Below are positions 47,002 through 56,286 of a stretch of DNA of 64,000 nt, piece by piece; the stretch's first letter is position 1; each line of letters starts with the position of its first letter. The stretch spans positions 62,001-126,000 of the forward strand of contig NZ_JALNUP010000008.1 in NCBI RefSeq assembly GCF_026540855.1, read 5' to 3'. The DNA is from Sphingomonas sp. GC_Shp_5 (GTDB lineage Bacteria; Pseudomonadota; Alphaproteobacteria; Sphingomonadales; Sphingomonadaceae). Made by a program: the position numbers and the translations under genes. The notes beneath the pieces were generated by a model. It ran no database searches. It worked only from the letters and a program-made list of their open reading frames with translations, and was not told the DNA's origin.

Positions 47002-47904
47002 TTAACTCCCCGCCAGAATGGCCTGCGCGACGATGCGCTCGCACAGCGCGTGAGTGTCGTACAAGTCCGCGGCCGCGGTTGCCCTTCCTTGGCGCACGCC
47101 AGCGAGGAAATCGGCGCACATCGCCTCGAAGCCGCGCTGGCGCGCCACGGGAGTCCAGTCCCCGCGCCGCGACACGCGCTCGGCGCCATCCGCCTCCACC
47201 CGCTCGGACAGGTTGAGCACCGCCCGTCTGACGTCGCCACCGATGACATCGAGCCGCTCCTCGTCGAGCCCCGAGCGACGGTTCATGGTGCCAACCGCAT
47301 GGAAGCCGTCGCCTGCCAGCGTGAGCATCACGCTCTCCAGCATGCCGCCGGCGGCGACGACGTCGATCTGCTCGCGATCAATGGTTGCCGGAGCGAGGAA
47401 GCGCAGCGTGTCGGCGACGTGGATAAAATCGTCGAAGATAACCCGGCGCGGCGCGTCAGGGTGGGCGCGGCGATGCTTGTGCATCGTCAGCAGGCTGCGC
47501 GGCGCGTGGCGGAGCGCCGCATAATCGGGCGCAAAGCGGCGGTTGAAGCCGACCGCAAGCAAGCATCCGCGGCGGGTCGCGTGGTCGATCAGCCTGGCCG
47601 CCTCGTCGAGATTGTCCGCCAGCGGCTTGTCGACAAGCACAGGGATGTCGTGGGCCAGCAACATCTCGACCAGCGCGGGATGCGCCACCGTTGCCGCATG
47701 GACGAACGCCGCGTCGTAGCGGGCAGCGGCCATCGCTGCGTCGAGGCTCGTGTAGCGATGCGGGATCCGATGCGCCGCGCCGACCTCGTCGAGCGTGGCG
47801 CGATGGCGGGTGGCGAGATGGAGCTCGAGGCCGGGCATCGTCGCGAGGATCGGCAGATAGGCCTTGCGGGCGATGTCCCCCAGGCCGACGACCAGAATGC
47901 GCAT
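47002..47904 (-). CDS. Gfo/Idh/MocA family NAD(P)-dependent sugar dehydrogenase
   Basis: 300-residue cytoplasmic oxidoreductase. The N-terminal Rossmann fold has the dinucleotide motif LVVGLGDIARKAYLP and the family signature VLVDKPLADN (lysine near residue 94); the C-terminal domain carries the sugar-binding sheet. Family members oxidise ring or open-chain sugars, often aldoses to aldonolactones. AAGGAA precedes the ATG. It follows a sugar-lactonase gene by 44 bp on the same strand, so a dehydrogenase-lactonase pair is plausible. The protein is slightly short for the family (usually 330-400). Confidence 0.85.
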   Translation of the reverse strand: MRILVVGLGDIARKAYLPILATMPGLELHLATRHRATLDEVGAAHRIPHRYTSLDAAMAAARYDAAFVHAATVAHPALVEMLLAHDIPVLVDKPLADNLDEAARLIDHATRRGCLLAVGFNRRFAPDYAALRHAPRSLLTMHKHRRAHPDAPRRVIFDDFIHVADTLRFLAPATIDREQIDVVAAGGMLESVMLTLAGDGFHAVGTMNRRSGLDEERLDVIGGDVRRAVLNLSERVEADGAERVSRRGDWTPVARQRGFEAMCADFLAGVRQGRATAAADLYDTHALCERIVAQAILAGS

Positions 47905-47948
47905 GTGGAAATTCCTTATCGACCACCCGCCAGCCGCGAGCGGCAGCG

Positions 47949-49049
47949 CTATGCGCCGATGAAGGCGATTCCCGCTACCTTGGCGCGCTGATCGGTCGTC
48001 GCGAGCCGACCATCGGCCATGATGTTTAGTCGGGCGATGGTGCCCGAGCGCTGGTTGGCGACCAGCATCGTGCCCTGATCGTCGAGCAGCACGAACAGCC
48101 GCGGCCAGTTGCCGCCACTGTCGATATGCTGGAGCAGCCGCAAGTCACCGTCCGCGTCGACGGCGAACACCGCGATGCTGTTATGGCCCCGGTTGGACAC
48201 GTAGAGTCGGGTGCCGGCACGGTTGAGTGAGATGTGCGCCGCGGCGGAATCGCCGTGGAAGGCCGCCGGCAGCGTCGACACCACGCTACGCGCCGCGAAG
48301 GTGCCATCCGCCCGGCTGCGCAGGATCGTCACCGTGTTGGCGAGCTCCGCGACCAGATAGGCAACCGGCAGCCGGGGGTGGCGCGCGAGGTGACGCGGTC
48401 CCGATCCGGCGACTGCGCGATAGGCGATCGAGGTGTGGGTGACGGCGCCGGTCGCGGCATCGAGATGATGCGCAAAGATCGCGTCGGCGCCAAGATCGAC
48501 CGAGTGGAGCAGCGTGCCGTTAGCGGCAAAACCGACCCAATGGGCATGAGGCCCCGCCTGTCGCTCGCTGTTAGGCCCGCGGCCCTCGTGGCGCACCAGT
48601 TGCGCATCGCCTTGCGGCAGCCCCGCGCGATCAAGCCGCCACAGCGCGACGCTGCCGCTCGAATAATTGGCGACGGCGAGCATCGTCCCGTCGGGGCTGA
48701 GCGCCGCGTGGCAGGGATCGGCGCCGAGCGTCGGCCGCTTGGCGAGTTGCCGGAAGGCGCCGTCGTAAACGCCGAGTCCGCCCTGGGTCTGTTCGTCGAC
48801 CAGATAATGGATGCCGCGCCGCGCGCTCTTCACCTCGAACGACGCATTGCCGATCCGGGCGATCGCTGCGCCCGCGACGATGCCATTGGCACCGACCTTG
48901 AGCGAAACGAGCCCGGGGCCGCCTTCATTGGCATAGGTGCCGCCGATCAGCGTCGGCGCGGGCGCCGCCGCCGCGCCAGTGGGGAGCGCACCAAGCGCCA
49001 GCGCGCCGCCGACAAAGCTTCGCCGGGTGGGTATTGAGGAGTTGTCCAT
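47949..49049 (-). CDS. Exported lactonase, 6-phosphogluconolactonase-like beta-propeller
   Basis: 366 residues: a Tat signal (IPTRRSFVGGALALGALP) then a seven-bladed propeller of the lactonase family (YbhE/Pgl fold). Repeated blade motifs include CHAALSPDGTMLAVANYSSGS, PHAHWVGFAANG, SGPRHLARHP and AAHISLNRAGTRLYVSNRGHNSI. Members hydrolyse sugar lactones such as gluconolactone; a phosphorylated substrate is unlikely for an exported enzyme. The ATG at 49049 has GAGGA at proper distance, so I drop the first two codons of the longer reading. First gene of a two-gene unit with the Gfo/Idh dehydrogenase, although the partners would be in different compartments. Confidence 0.82.
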   Translation of the reverse strand: MDNSSIPTRRSFVGGALALGALPTGAAAAPAPTLIGGTYANEGGPGLVSLKVGANGIVAGAAIARIGNASFEVKSARRGIHYLVDEQTQGGLGVYDGAFRQLAKRPTLGADPCHAALSPDGTMLAVANYSSGSVALWRLDRAGLPQGDAQLVRHEGRGPNSERQAGPHAHWVGFAANGTLLHSVDLGADAIFAHHLDAATGAVTHTSIAYRAVAGSGPRHLARHPRLPVAYLVAELANTVTILRSRADGTFAARSVVSTLPAAFHGDSAAAHISLNRAGTRLYVSNRGHNSIAVFAVDADGDLRLLQHIDSGGNWPRLFVLLDDQGTMLVANQRSGTIARLNIMADGRLATTDQRAKVAGIAFIGA

Positions 49050-49188
49050 GGTCATGTCCTCTTGAACCGTGCGCCGTCGGTCGCGTCAACATCGCCATGG
49101 TCGTATGGGCCAGTCACCGTCACTTGCCTCGGCAAAGTCGCCTGCTAAGCTGACGTCGATGATACCAATTCAACACCGGGGAATGTGG

Positions 49189-51144
49189 ATGAGCGGACGG
49201 ACAGACTGGCGTGCCTATGCCTTGATGCTGGCCGCGCTGCCGCTCCTCGCCACCGTTGCGCCGACCCCGCTGGCCGCAGCGCCGGTTACCCTGCCCGCGC
49301 TCTATCCTGCGCCCGTATCGATCACGCTCGGCAGCGGCGCGATCCCGCTCGGCGCGGATGTGGTGCTGATAGCAGCGCCCGGCGTCGAACCCGGGACGAC
49401 GGCGCTGGTGCGCGACATTCTCACCGCCGCGGGGGTGGACTCGATCACCACCGCGCAGCGGGTGCCGGCGGTGCTCGATCGTCCGTACATCCTGCTTGGC
49501 ACCGGCGACGCCCCGCTCATCCGCGATGCACTGGCCCGCAGCGGCACGGTGCGGGACGGCCATGGCGAAGGCTATACCATCGCCAGCATCAAGAGCGGCC
49601 GTGGCGGCCTCATCACTCTCGCCGGCGCGGATGCCGACGGCCTGTTCCACGCCGCGCAGACCTTCCGCCAATTGACGCAGCGCGCCACCTTCCCGGCGGT
49701 AACGATCCAGGATCACCCGGCGATGCCGATCCGCGGCACGATCGAGGGCTTCTACGGCGCGCCCTGGACGATGGCCGATCGCACCAAGCATCTCGACTTC
49801 CTCGCCAGCGTCAAGGCGAACACCTATGTCTACAGCCCCAAGGACGACCCCTTTGCGCGCGATCGCTGGCGCGATCCCTACCCCGCCGCGACGCTGAGCG
49901 CGCTCGGCGCACTCGAGAAGACGGCGCGCGCCGATCACGTCGACTTCGTCTATGCGGTGTCGCCGGGCCCCTCGATCTGCTTTTCCGATCCCGCCGACGT
50001 CGCCGCGCTCAAGCGCAAGTTCGCCGCGCTGCGCTCGATCGGCGTCGACAGCTTCTATGTCGCGCTCGACGACATCGAATACACCAAGTGGAATTGCGAC
50101 AAGGACAAGACCAGCTTCGGCCCACCGGGCGCGGCGGCGGCCGGCGTCGCCCAGGCGCAGCTGCTCAACGCGGTGCAGGCCGACCTGCTTGCCCAGGACC
50201 GCGCGTCGCGGCCGCTGATCATGGTGCCGACCGAATATTATGATGCCAAGGAAAGCCCGTACAAGGCGGCGCTGCGCGCGCATCTCGATCCGCGGATTGT
50301 GGTGCAATGGACCGGCACCGACGTGGTGCCGCCCGCGATCTCGGTGCCCGATGCCAAGGCCGCGACCAAGGCGTTCGGGCGCAAGACGCTGCTGTGGGAC
50401 AATTATCCGGTCAACGATTACACCCAGTCAGCCGGCCGATTGCTGGTCGCGCCCTATGCGCGGCGCGAGGCGGGCCTGTCGGGCGAACTGACCGGCATCC
50501 TGGCGAACCCGATGAACCAGGAAGCGCCAAGCCGCATCGCGGTGACCGGGGTCGCGGCGTTCGCCTGGAACGATCAGGGCTATGATGCCGATCGCACCTG
50601 GCGAGCCGCGGCACGGACGATGGCGGGCGGCGACGCGCGGGCGACCGCCGCGCTGCTCACCCTGTTCGATACCCAGCATCTCGCGCCGACCTTCGGCAGC
50701 CAGCCGTGGCAGGAACAGGCCCCCGAGCTGAAGGCGCTGCTCGACCGTGTCCGTGGCACGCTTGCCGATGGCGACGAGACCGCGCGCCACGACGCGCTCG
50801 CGGCGCTGGGCACCCGCGCCGACGAGATCGCCGGTGCGCCGGACGTCATCCGCGCCGGCGCAGTCGACCCCGCCTTTGCCGACCAGTCACGGCCTTGGCT
50901 CGACGCGATGCAGCTGTGGGGCCGCGCGCTGCAGTTGACCGTGGCGGGACTTGGAGCGGCCAATGACGGCAGCCCCGCCGCGACGCGCTATCTCGCCGAT
51001 GCCCGGCAGCTCGCGGCCAAGGCCGCAGCGGTCCAGACCATCCCCGGCGCGACCCGGTTCGGCGGCCCGGTCAAGCTCGCCGACGGCGTGCTCGACCGGT
51101 TCATCGCCGACGCCCCGACGCTGATCGCGGTGGAACACCGCTGA
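49189..51144 (+). CDS. Secreted GH84 beta-N-acetylhexosaminidase
   Basis: 651 residues with a Sec signal (LMLAALPLLATVAPTPLAAA). An N-terminal mixed domain (about 35-175) precedes the GH84 barrel: RGTIEGFYGAPWTMADRTKH, NTYVYSPKDDPF, and the catalytic aspartate pair D294-D295 in VALDDIEY, the arrangement used for substrate-assisted cleavage. Later come LLWDNYPVND and a helical C-terminal domain. Bacterial GH84 enzymes remove terminal GlcNAc from glycans or glycoproteins. GGGGA is six bases before the ATG at 49189. Divergent from the lactonase gene; YcaQ follows 17 bp downstream. Confidence 0.9.
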   Translation: MSGRTDWRAYALMLAALPLLATVAPTPLAAAPVTLPALYPAPVSITLGSGAIPLGADVVLIAAPGVEPGTTALVRDILTAAGVDSITTAQRVPAVLDRPYILLGTGDAPLIRDALARSGTVRDGHGEGYTIASIKSGRGGLITLAGADADGLFHAAQTFRQLTQRATFPAVTIQDHPAMPIRGTIEGFYGAPWTMADRTKHLDFLASVKANTYVYSPKDDPFARDRWRDPYPAATLSALGALEKTARADHVDFVYAVSPGPSICFSDPADVAALKRKFAALRSIGVDSFYVALDDIEYTKWNCDKDKTSFGPPGAAAAGVAQAQLLNAVQADLLAQDRASRPLIMVPTEYYDAKESPYKAALRAHLDPRIVVQWTGTDVVPPAISVPDAKAATKAFGRKTLLWDNYPVNDYTQSAGRLLVAPYARREAGLSGELTGILANPMNQEAPSRIAVTGVAAFAWNDQGYDADRTWRAAARTMAGGDARATAALLTLFDTQHLAPTFGSQPWQEQAPELKALLDRVRGTLADGDETARHDALAALGTRADEIAGAPDVIRAGAVDPAFADQSRPWLDAMQLWGRALQLTVAGLGAANDGSPAATRYLADARQLAAKAAAVQTIPGATRFGGPVKLADGVLDRFIADAPTLIAVEHR

Positions 51145-51161
51145 GCCTGGAGCTTTCGCCC

Positions 51162-52316
51162 ATGGAGGCCCGGCGGATCGCGCTGACCGCCGCCGGCTTC
51201 AACGGTCGCGAGCGCGAGCGGCCGGTCGATCCGGCACGGCTGCACCGCGCGATCACGCAGCTCGGGCTGCTCCAGATCGACAGCGTCAACGTGCTGGTCC
51301 GCGCCCATTACTTGCCGCTGTTCTCGCGGCTCGGCGGCTATGATCGCACGCTGCTCGACGAGATCATGGCCGAGCGGCCGAAGCGGTTCTTCGAATATTG
51401 GGGGCATGAGGCATCGCTGTTGCCGGTCACCAGCCAGCCGCTGCTGCGCTGGCGCATGGCCCAGGCCCGCGCCGGCCTGGGGATTTGGCGACAACTCGCG
51501 CCCTTTGCCGGCCCTCGCCGCGCCGAAGCCGATGCGCTGCTCGCCCGCATCGCCGCGGACGGGCCGATCGCCGCCTCCGATCTCGCCGGCGCCAGGGCGG
51601 CCAAGGGCATGTGGGTGTGGAGCGAGGGCAAGCATGCGCTCGAATGGCTGTTCTGGGCCGGCCTCATTGCCTCGCCGCATCGGCGCAGCACGTTCGAGCG
51701 GGTATACGACCTGCCCGAACGGGTGCTGCCGCGCGCCGTCCTCGACACGCCGACGCCGAGCGACAACGATGCCCGTCGCGCGCTACTCGGCCTGGCGGCG
51801 GGGGCGCTCGGCATCGCCACCGCCGGCGACCTGCGCGACTATTACCGGCTGTCGCCCGCCGAGGTGCCGCGCCTGATCGAACAGCTCGTCGAGGCCGGGA
51901 CGATCGTCCCCGCGCGCGTGCGCGGCTGGCGCCAGCCGGCCTATCTGCACCGCGACGCGCGCGCCGGCCGCCGGATCACCGGCGCGGCGCTGCTATCGCC
52001 ATTCGATCCGTTGGTGTGGCACCGGGAGCGCACCGAGCGGCTGTTCGGCTTCCGCTACCGGCTCGAAATCTACACGCCCGCGGCACAGCGCGAGCACGGC
52101 TATTACGTCCTCCCCTTCCTGCTCGACGGGGCGCTGGTGGCGAGGGTCGATCTCAAGGCGGATCGCAAGAGCGCGACGCTGATCGTGCAGCAGGCCAGCA
52201 TCGAGCCGACCGCGCCGAGCCATACGATAGCGGCGCTCGGCGAGGAACTAGCGCGGATGGCGGGCTGGCTCGGCCTGGTGCTGGACCCGCTATGGGAGCG
52301 GAGCCTCGGCAGCTGA
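51162..52316 (+). CDS. YcaQ/HTH_42 family DNA glycosylase-like protein
   Basis: 384 residues of the winged-helix HTH_42 family whose studied members (AlkZ, YcaQ/AlkX) unhook DNA interstrand crosslinks and other bulky N-alkyl lesions. The family's catalytic Q-phi-D motif is at Q38-I39-D40 (LLQIDSVNVLVRAHYLPLFSRL), and the second signature LLSPFDPLVWHRERTERLFGFRYRLEIY is near residues 278-305. YcaQ-type enzymes carry QID, as here, where AlkZ has QVQ or similar. It starts 17 bp after the GH84 gene and so shares its transcript, although function is unrelated. Confidence 0.85.
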   Translation: MEARRIALTAAGFNGRERERPVDPARLHRAITQLGLLQIDSVNVLVRAHYLPLFSRLGGYDRTLLDEIMAERPKRFFEYWGHEASLLPVTSQPLLRWRMAQARAGLGIWRQLAPFAGPRRAEADALLARIAADGPIAASDLAGARAAKGMWVWSEGKHALEWLFWAGLIASPHRRSTFERVYDLPERVLPRAVLDTPTPSDNDARRALLGLAAGALGIATAGDLRDYYRLSPAEVPRLIEQLVEAGTIVPARVRGWRQPAYLHRDARAGRRITGAALLSPFDPLVWHRERTERLFGFRYRLEIYTPAAQREHGYYVLPFLLDGALVARVDLKADRKSATLIVQQASIEPTAPSHTIAALGEELARMAGWLGLVLDPLWERSLGS

Positions 52317-52399
52317 TCGGCGCCGAGTTGCATCCGCCAGCCTCCACGCGCTAGACAGACGCGCGGCTGCGGCGCTTCACGGCGTTGCTGCCGATAGAT

Positions 52400-52616
52400 C
52401 GCGCTGGTGCCCCTGACGGGGCTTAAAAGGGAATGCGGTGCGGGCCTCCATGGCCCAATGCCGCGGCTGTCCCTGCAACTGTAAGCGGTGAGTGCGATAC
52501 GGATCGCCTGCCTCCAACCGAGAGGCAGGCAGCCACTGGGCCGGACGTCGAATCGGACGAGGCCTGGGAAGGCCCTGTATCGTCATGTCGACCCGTGAGC
52601 CAGGAGACCTGCCGGC
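52400..52616 (+). promoter_or_regulatory. Cobalamin riboswitch
   Basis: The conserved blocks appear in order: GGTGCCCC...TTAAAAGGGAA at 52406-52432; AATGCCGCGGCTGTCCCTGC then AACTGTAAGCGG at about 52457-52488 (the B12-box region); GCCACTGG at 52531-52538; TGGGAAGGCC at 52565-52574; and the closing GTGAGCCAGGAGACCTGCC at 52595-52613. It lies about 190 bp upstream of a TonB receptor start, and adenosyl- or aquo-cobalamin binding should switch that gene off. Confidence 0.95.
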
Positions 52617-52806
52617 GTCTGGTCGCTCTTGCTTTGACCCAGGGGATGGTCGGGGCACGGTTTGGCCGTCTGAGCGACGAACGAGCGGCGGGGGTCGCAT
52701 CGGTTCGTGTCGGCGGGCGCTGAGAGGCGTCGGCCCGCTGACGTGCGCCGGCCGCTAGCAGCGGAGAGCCCTGTCCATGATCGCATGACGCCGGACGGGA
52801 ACGACC
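52617..52806 (+). promoter_or_regulatory. Riboswitch expression platform and receptor leader
   Basis: About 190 bp without a credible gene. It contains GC-rich stretches that can pair (GGCGGGCGCTGA...TCGGCCCGCTGACG near 52713-52744). The receptor ribosome-binding site appears as ACGGGAACGACC just before the ATG. I cannot tell whether control is by termination or by masking of translation start. Confidence 0.45.
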
Positions 52807-54822
52807 ATGAACAATGTAACGATACTACTGGCTTGCCTGGCGGCGAACGGCATCGCCGGGGCCGCGCAGGCGCAAACCACCGACAAGACGCCGCCGCCGG
52901 CCGACGACATCGTCGTATTCGGCCGAGGCGAGGCCAAGATCGGCGTCGCCCATGCCGCCAGCGAGGGTACGGTGGCCGGTGCCGACCTGCTGGTGCGACC
53001 GCTGCTGCGCGTCGCCGAGCTGATCGAGGCGGTGCCGGGCCTGGTCGCCGCGCAGCATTCGGGCAGCGGCAAGGCCAATCAATATTTCCTACGCGGGTTC
53101 AACCTCGATCACGGAACGGACTTCACCACCTATGTCGACGGCGTGCAGATGAACCTGCGCACCCATGGCCATGGCCAGGGCTACCTCGATCTCAACGGAC
53201 TCATCCCCGAGATCGTCGCCCGCGAGGATTTCCGCAAAGGCCCCTACCGCGCCGACGGCGGAGACTTCGCGCTGGCCGGCGCCGCCTATATGACCACCAT
53301 CGACCGCTTCGACGCGCCATGGCTGTCGATCGAGGGCGGCTCCTACCATTATGGCCGGATCGCCGCTGGCGGCACGATCGATGGCGTCGGCGACGGCACG
53401 CTGACCCTGGTCGGGCAGGCCAAGACCTATGACGGCCCCTGGCAGGAACCGGAGCATCTGCGCCATCTGTCGGGCTTCGCCAAATACACTAGGCCCGCCG
53501 GCACCGGGCAGATCGAGGCGTCGCTCAATGCCTATCGCGCGACTTGGCGGCCCACCGAGCAGATTCCCGAGCGGATCATCGGCACGGCGATCTGCCCGGA
53601 CGTGTTCTGCTCGCCCGATCCGAGCGCGCGCGGCGAGACGACGCGGCTGATAGGCAACCTCTTGGTGCGCCAGCCGAGCTGGACGGCGAATGTCTATGGC
53701 CAGTTCTACGACTGGTCGATGTATTCGAACCCCACCTACACCGATCCCGACGGCACCAGTGCGCAGATCCGCCAGTTCGACCGGCGCTGGATCATCGGCG
53801 CGCGTGGCGACAAGCAGTGGACGCTGTCGCCGGCGCTGGCGTTCTCGGTCGGTACCGAGGAACGCTATGACCATATCGGCAGCGTCGGCGTCGCGCGGAC
53901 CAGCGACCGGACGTTCCTCACCTCGCTCGGCCGCTACCATGTCGAGGAAGCCTCGGCGGCGCTGTACGGCGAAGCGACCTGGACGCCGCTCGCCGGGCTT
54001 CGCCTGACCGGCGGCGCGCGCGCCGATTATTATCATTATGCGGTGCGCGCGCGGGACGCGGCCGCCGCCGCGGCGGGCACCGGCAGCGGCGGCGACGCCA
54101 TCCTCTCGCCCAAGGCCTCGGTCGCCTACACGCCGGCGCCGTGGCTCGAGCTGTACGGCAATTGGGGCCGCGGCTTTCATTCCAACGACGTGCGCGGTGC
54201 AGTCAACGTCGACACGCCGGTGCCGGTGCTGGTCCGCGGCGACGCCCGGGAGCTTGGCGCGCGCTGGCAGTGGCACGGGCTGTCGCTCACCGCGACCTAT
54301 TGGTGGCTGGATGTCGACAGCGAGTTGCGCTTCGTCGGCGATTCCAACGCGGTGGAACCGACCGGCGCGAGCAAGCGCCACGGCTACGAGTTGGTGGCGT
54401 TCTGGCGACCGCTTCCCTGGCTGGCGCTCGACGGCAATTACACGGCCAGCCACTCGCGCTACGATAATGGCGATCGCATCCCCAATGCATTTGAGAACGC
54501 CGCCTCGGCGGGTGTCGCGCTGGTGCAGGGTCCTTGGCAGGCGAGCCTGCGCGTCCGTCATCTCGGCCCCTATCCGCTGATCGAGGACAATAGCGTGCGC
54601 GATCCCGGCAGCACCGTCGTCAACCTGCGTGGCGCGCGCAAGATCGGCCGGTTCGAGCTTTACGGCGAAGTGCTCAACCTGCTCGACAGCCGCGACAAGG
54701 ATATCGCTTATTACTACGAATCCTACATCCCCTCCGTCGACACGGCGGGCCCTGTCGACGGGCGCCTCAGCCGCGTCGTCGAACCGCGCACGGTGCGCGT
54801 GGGGGCCCGAGTGAACTTCTAG
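52807..54822 (+). CDS. TonB-dependent receptor under cobalamin riboswitch control
   Basis: 671-residue outer-membrane receptor. Signal peptide ILLACLAANGIAGAAQAQ, TonB box ADDIVVFGRGEAK, plug with LRVAELIEAVPGLVAAQHS and YFLRGFNLDHGTDFTTYVDG followed by the conspicuous HGHGQGYLDLNGLIPE, and a barrel ending VRVGARVNF. Riboswitch control makes corrinoid uptake the likely job, i.e. a functional BtuB. The plug text is not what I remember of enteric BtuB; it resembles a separate receptor group with Gly/His-rich plug loops, so another corrinoid precursor or cobalt chelate is possible. No btuFCD transporter genes follow. Confidence 0.9.
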   Translation: MNNVTILLACLAANGIAGAAQAQTTDKTPPPADDIVVFGRGEAKIGVAHAASEGTVAGADLLVRPLLRVAELIEAVPGLVAAQHSGSGKANQYFLRGFNLDHGTDFTTYVDGVQMNLRTHGHGQGYLDLNGLIPEIVAREDFRKGPYRADGGDFALAGAAYMTTIDRFDAPWLSIEGGSYHYGRIAAGGTIDGVGDGTLTLVGQAKTYDGPWQEPEHLRHLSGFAKYTRPAGTGQIEASLNAYRATWRPTEQIPERIIGTAICPDVFCSPDPSARGETTRLIGNLLVRQPSWTANVYGQFYDWSMYSNPTYTDPDGTSAQIRQFDRRWIIGARGDKQWTLSPALAFSVGTEERYDHIGSVGVARTSDRTFLTSLGRYHVEEASAALYGEATWTPLAGLRLTGGARADYYHYAVRARDAAAAAAGTGSGGDAILSPKASVAYTPAPWLELYGNWGRGFHSNDVRGAVNVDTPVPVLVRGDARELGARWQWHGLSLTATYWWLDVDSELRFVGDSNAVEPTGASKRHGYELVAFWRPLPWLALDGNYTASHSRYDNGDRIPNAFENAASAGVALVQGPWQASLRVRHLGPYPLIEDNSVRDPGSTVVNLRGARKIGRFELYGEVLNLLDSRDKDIAYYYESYIPSVDTAGPVDGRLSRVVEPRTVRVGARVNF

Positions 54823-54828
54823 CCCGAG

Positions 54829-54869
54829 AGCGGCTGCCGGGCTCGGCATTGGCGATGCCGGCAGCCGCT
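54829..54869 (+). terminator. Hairpin after the riboswitch-controlled receptor
   Basis: Perfect 12-bp stem AGCGGCTGCCGG (54829-54840) with CCGGCAGCCGCT (54858-54869), starting seven bases after the stop codon. No T-run. Confidence 0.65.
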
Positions 54870-54943
54870 ATTCCGAGCAATGGTTCGTCACAAAACCCGA
54901 GGGTGTGCGTTGTTGTTGCTCATCATCAGAGTACCCCCCAATC

Positions 54944-56143
54944 GTGCCCAGCCCGACCATCGCCGATCGTTCTTCCGTGCTCGAAGCCAACCGTACCCTC
55001 AAGATGGCAAGATCAGCCCACGCCTATGTGCGCGGCAACACTGCCCTGTTCTACCAGTGGCTAGCCGCCTCACCGGCGGCGCGCCGGGTGCCGGAGGGGC
55101 CACCGATCTGGATCTGCGGCGATTGCCACCTCGGCAATCTCGGGCCGCTGGCGGATGGCGACGGCCGGGTCGAGATCCAGATCCGCGACCTCGATCAGGC
55201 CGTGATCGGCAATCCGGCGCATGATCTCATCCGGCTCGGCCTGTCGCTGGCGACCGCGGCGCGCGGCTCGGATCTGCCCGGCGTCACCACCGCGCACATG
55301 ATCGAGGAGATGGTCGACGGCTATGCCGCGGCGATGATCGATCCGGACGGCGGCACCGGGCCCGAACCCGACGCCGTCAGGGCGGTGCGCCGACGCGCGC
55401 TCGGCCGGCGCTGGCGCCACCTGGCGCGCGAGCGGTTGGACGCCGTCGATCCGCGGATCAAGATCGGCCGCAAGTTCTGGGCACTGAGCGAGGACGAGCG
55501 CGAGCAGCTCGGCGCGATCTTCGCGGACGCCGAGGTTGGCAGGATGATCCTGTCACTCGATCACAAGGACGCATCCCGCACTGTCCGCCTCGCCGACGCG
55601 GCCTATTGGATGAAGGGGTGCAGCTCGCTCGGGCTGCTACGCTATGCCGCGATCGCCCGGCTCGAGAATGCCAAGGGCAGATCCGATTACGCACTGATCG
55701 ATCTCAAGCAGGCGGTGGCGCCGATCGCACCGAGCGCCAAGGGCGCCGACATGCCCACTGACGGCGCCGAACGCGTGGTCGCGGCGGCGCGAGCGCTGTC
55801 GCCGCATCTTGGCGAGCGGATGATGGCGGTGAAGATGCTCGACCGGTCATTGTTCATCCGCGAGCTCGCCCCGCAGGATCTCAAGCTCGAGATCGATCAG
55901 TTCAGCGAGAAGCAGGCGGTGCGCGCCGCGCGCTATCTCGCCTTCGTGGTCGGCAAGGCGCACGCCCGGCAGATGGACGACAGCGATCGCCGCGCCTGGG
56001 CCGCGGTGCTGGACACCGATCGCCGCGGCCTCATCGATGCCCCGACTTGGCTGTGGGAGAGCGTGGTCTCGCTCGCCGGCAGCCATGAGGCAGGCTATCT
56101 CGATCACTGCCGCCGCTATGCGCTGGCCAGCGCCGCGGCCTGA
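54944..56143 (+). CDS. DUF2252 family protein
   Basis: About 399 residues. DUF2252 proteins have a kinase-like fold; the hallmark here is WICGDCHLGNLGP (a brenner-like HxDxxxxN variant) followed by IRDLDQAVIGNPAHDLIRLGLS, and later YALIDLKQA and VGKAHARQMD. No biochemical role is firmly established that I know of. The start is uncertain: the GTG at 54944 has a weak ribosome-binding site, and a TTG at 54905 extends the frame with an implausible cysteine-rich leader. It is followed by the SWIB and dehydrogenase genes on the same strand. Confidence 0.75.
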   Translation: MPSPTIADRSSVLEANRTLKMARSAHAYVRGNTALFYQWLAASPAARRVPEGPPIWICGDCHLGNLGPLADGDGRVEIQIRDLDQAVIGNPAHDLIRLGLSLATAARGSDLPGVTTAHMIEEMVDGYAAAMIDPDGGTGPEPDAVRAVRRRALGRRWRHLARERLDAVDPRIKIGRKFWALSEDEREQLGAIFADAEVGRMILSLDHKDASRTVRLADAAYWMKGCSSLGLLRYAAIARLENAKGRSDYALIDLKQAVAPIAPSAKGADMPTDGAERVVAAARALSPHLGERMMAVKMLDRSLFIRELAPQDLKLEIDQFSEKQAVRAARYLAFVVGKAHARQMDDSDRRAWAAVLDTDRRGLIDAPTWLWESVVSLAGSHEAGYLDHCRRYALASAAA

Positions 56144-56286
56144 TCTCTACCGCGTTGATCGAACGGCAACCGCGCCACTCGGGGGCAAAGCGGAACCGAA
56201 TGGGTGCTGGGTCGATATAGCCGGGGCGCTGATAGAGCGCATGGGGCCCGATCCATGGGTTGGGCCAAGCAAAGGTGGAGCGAACA

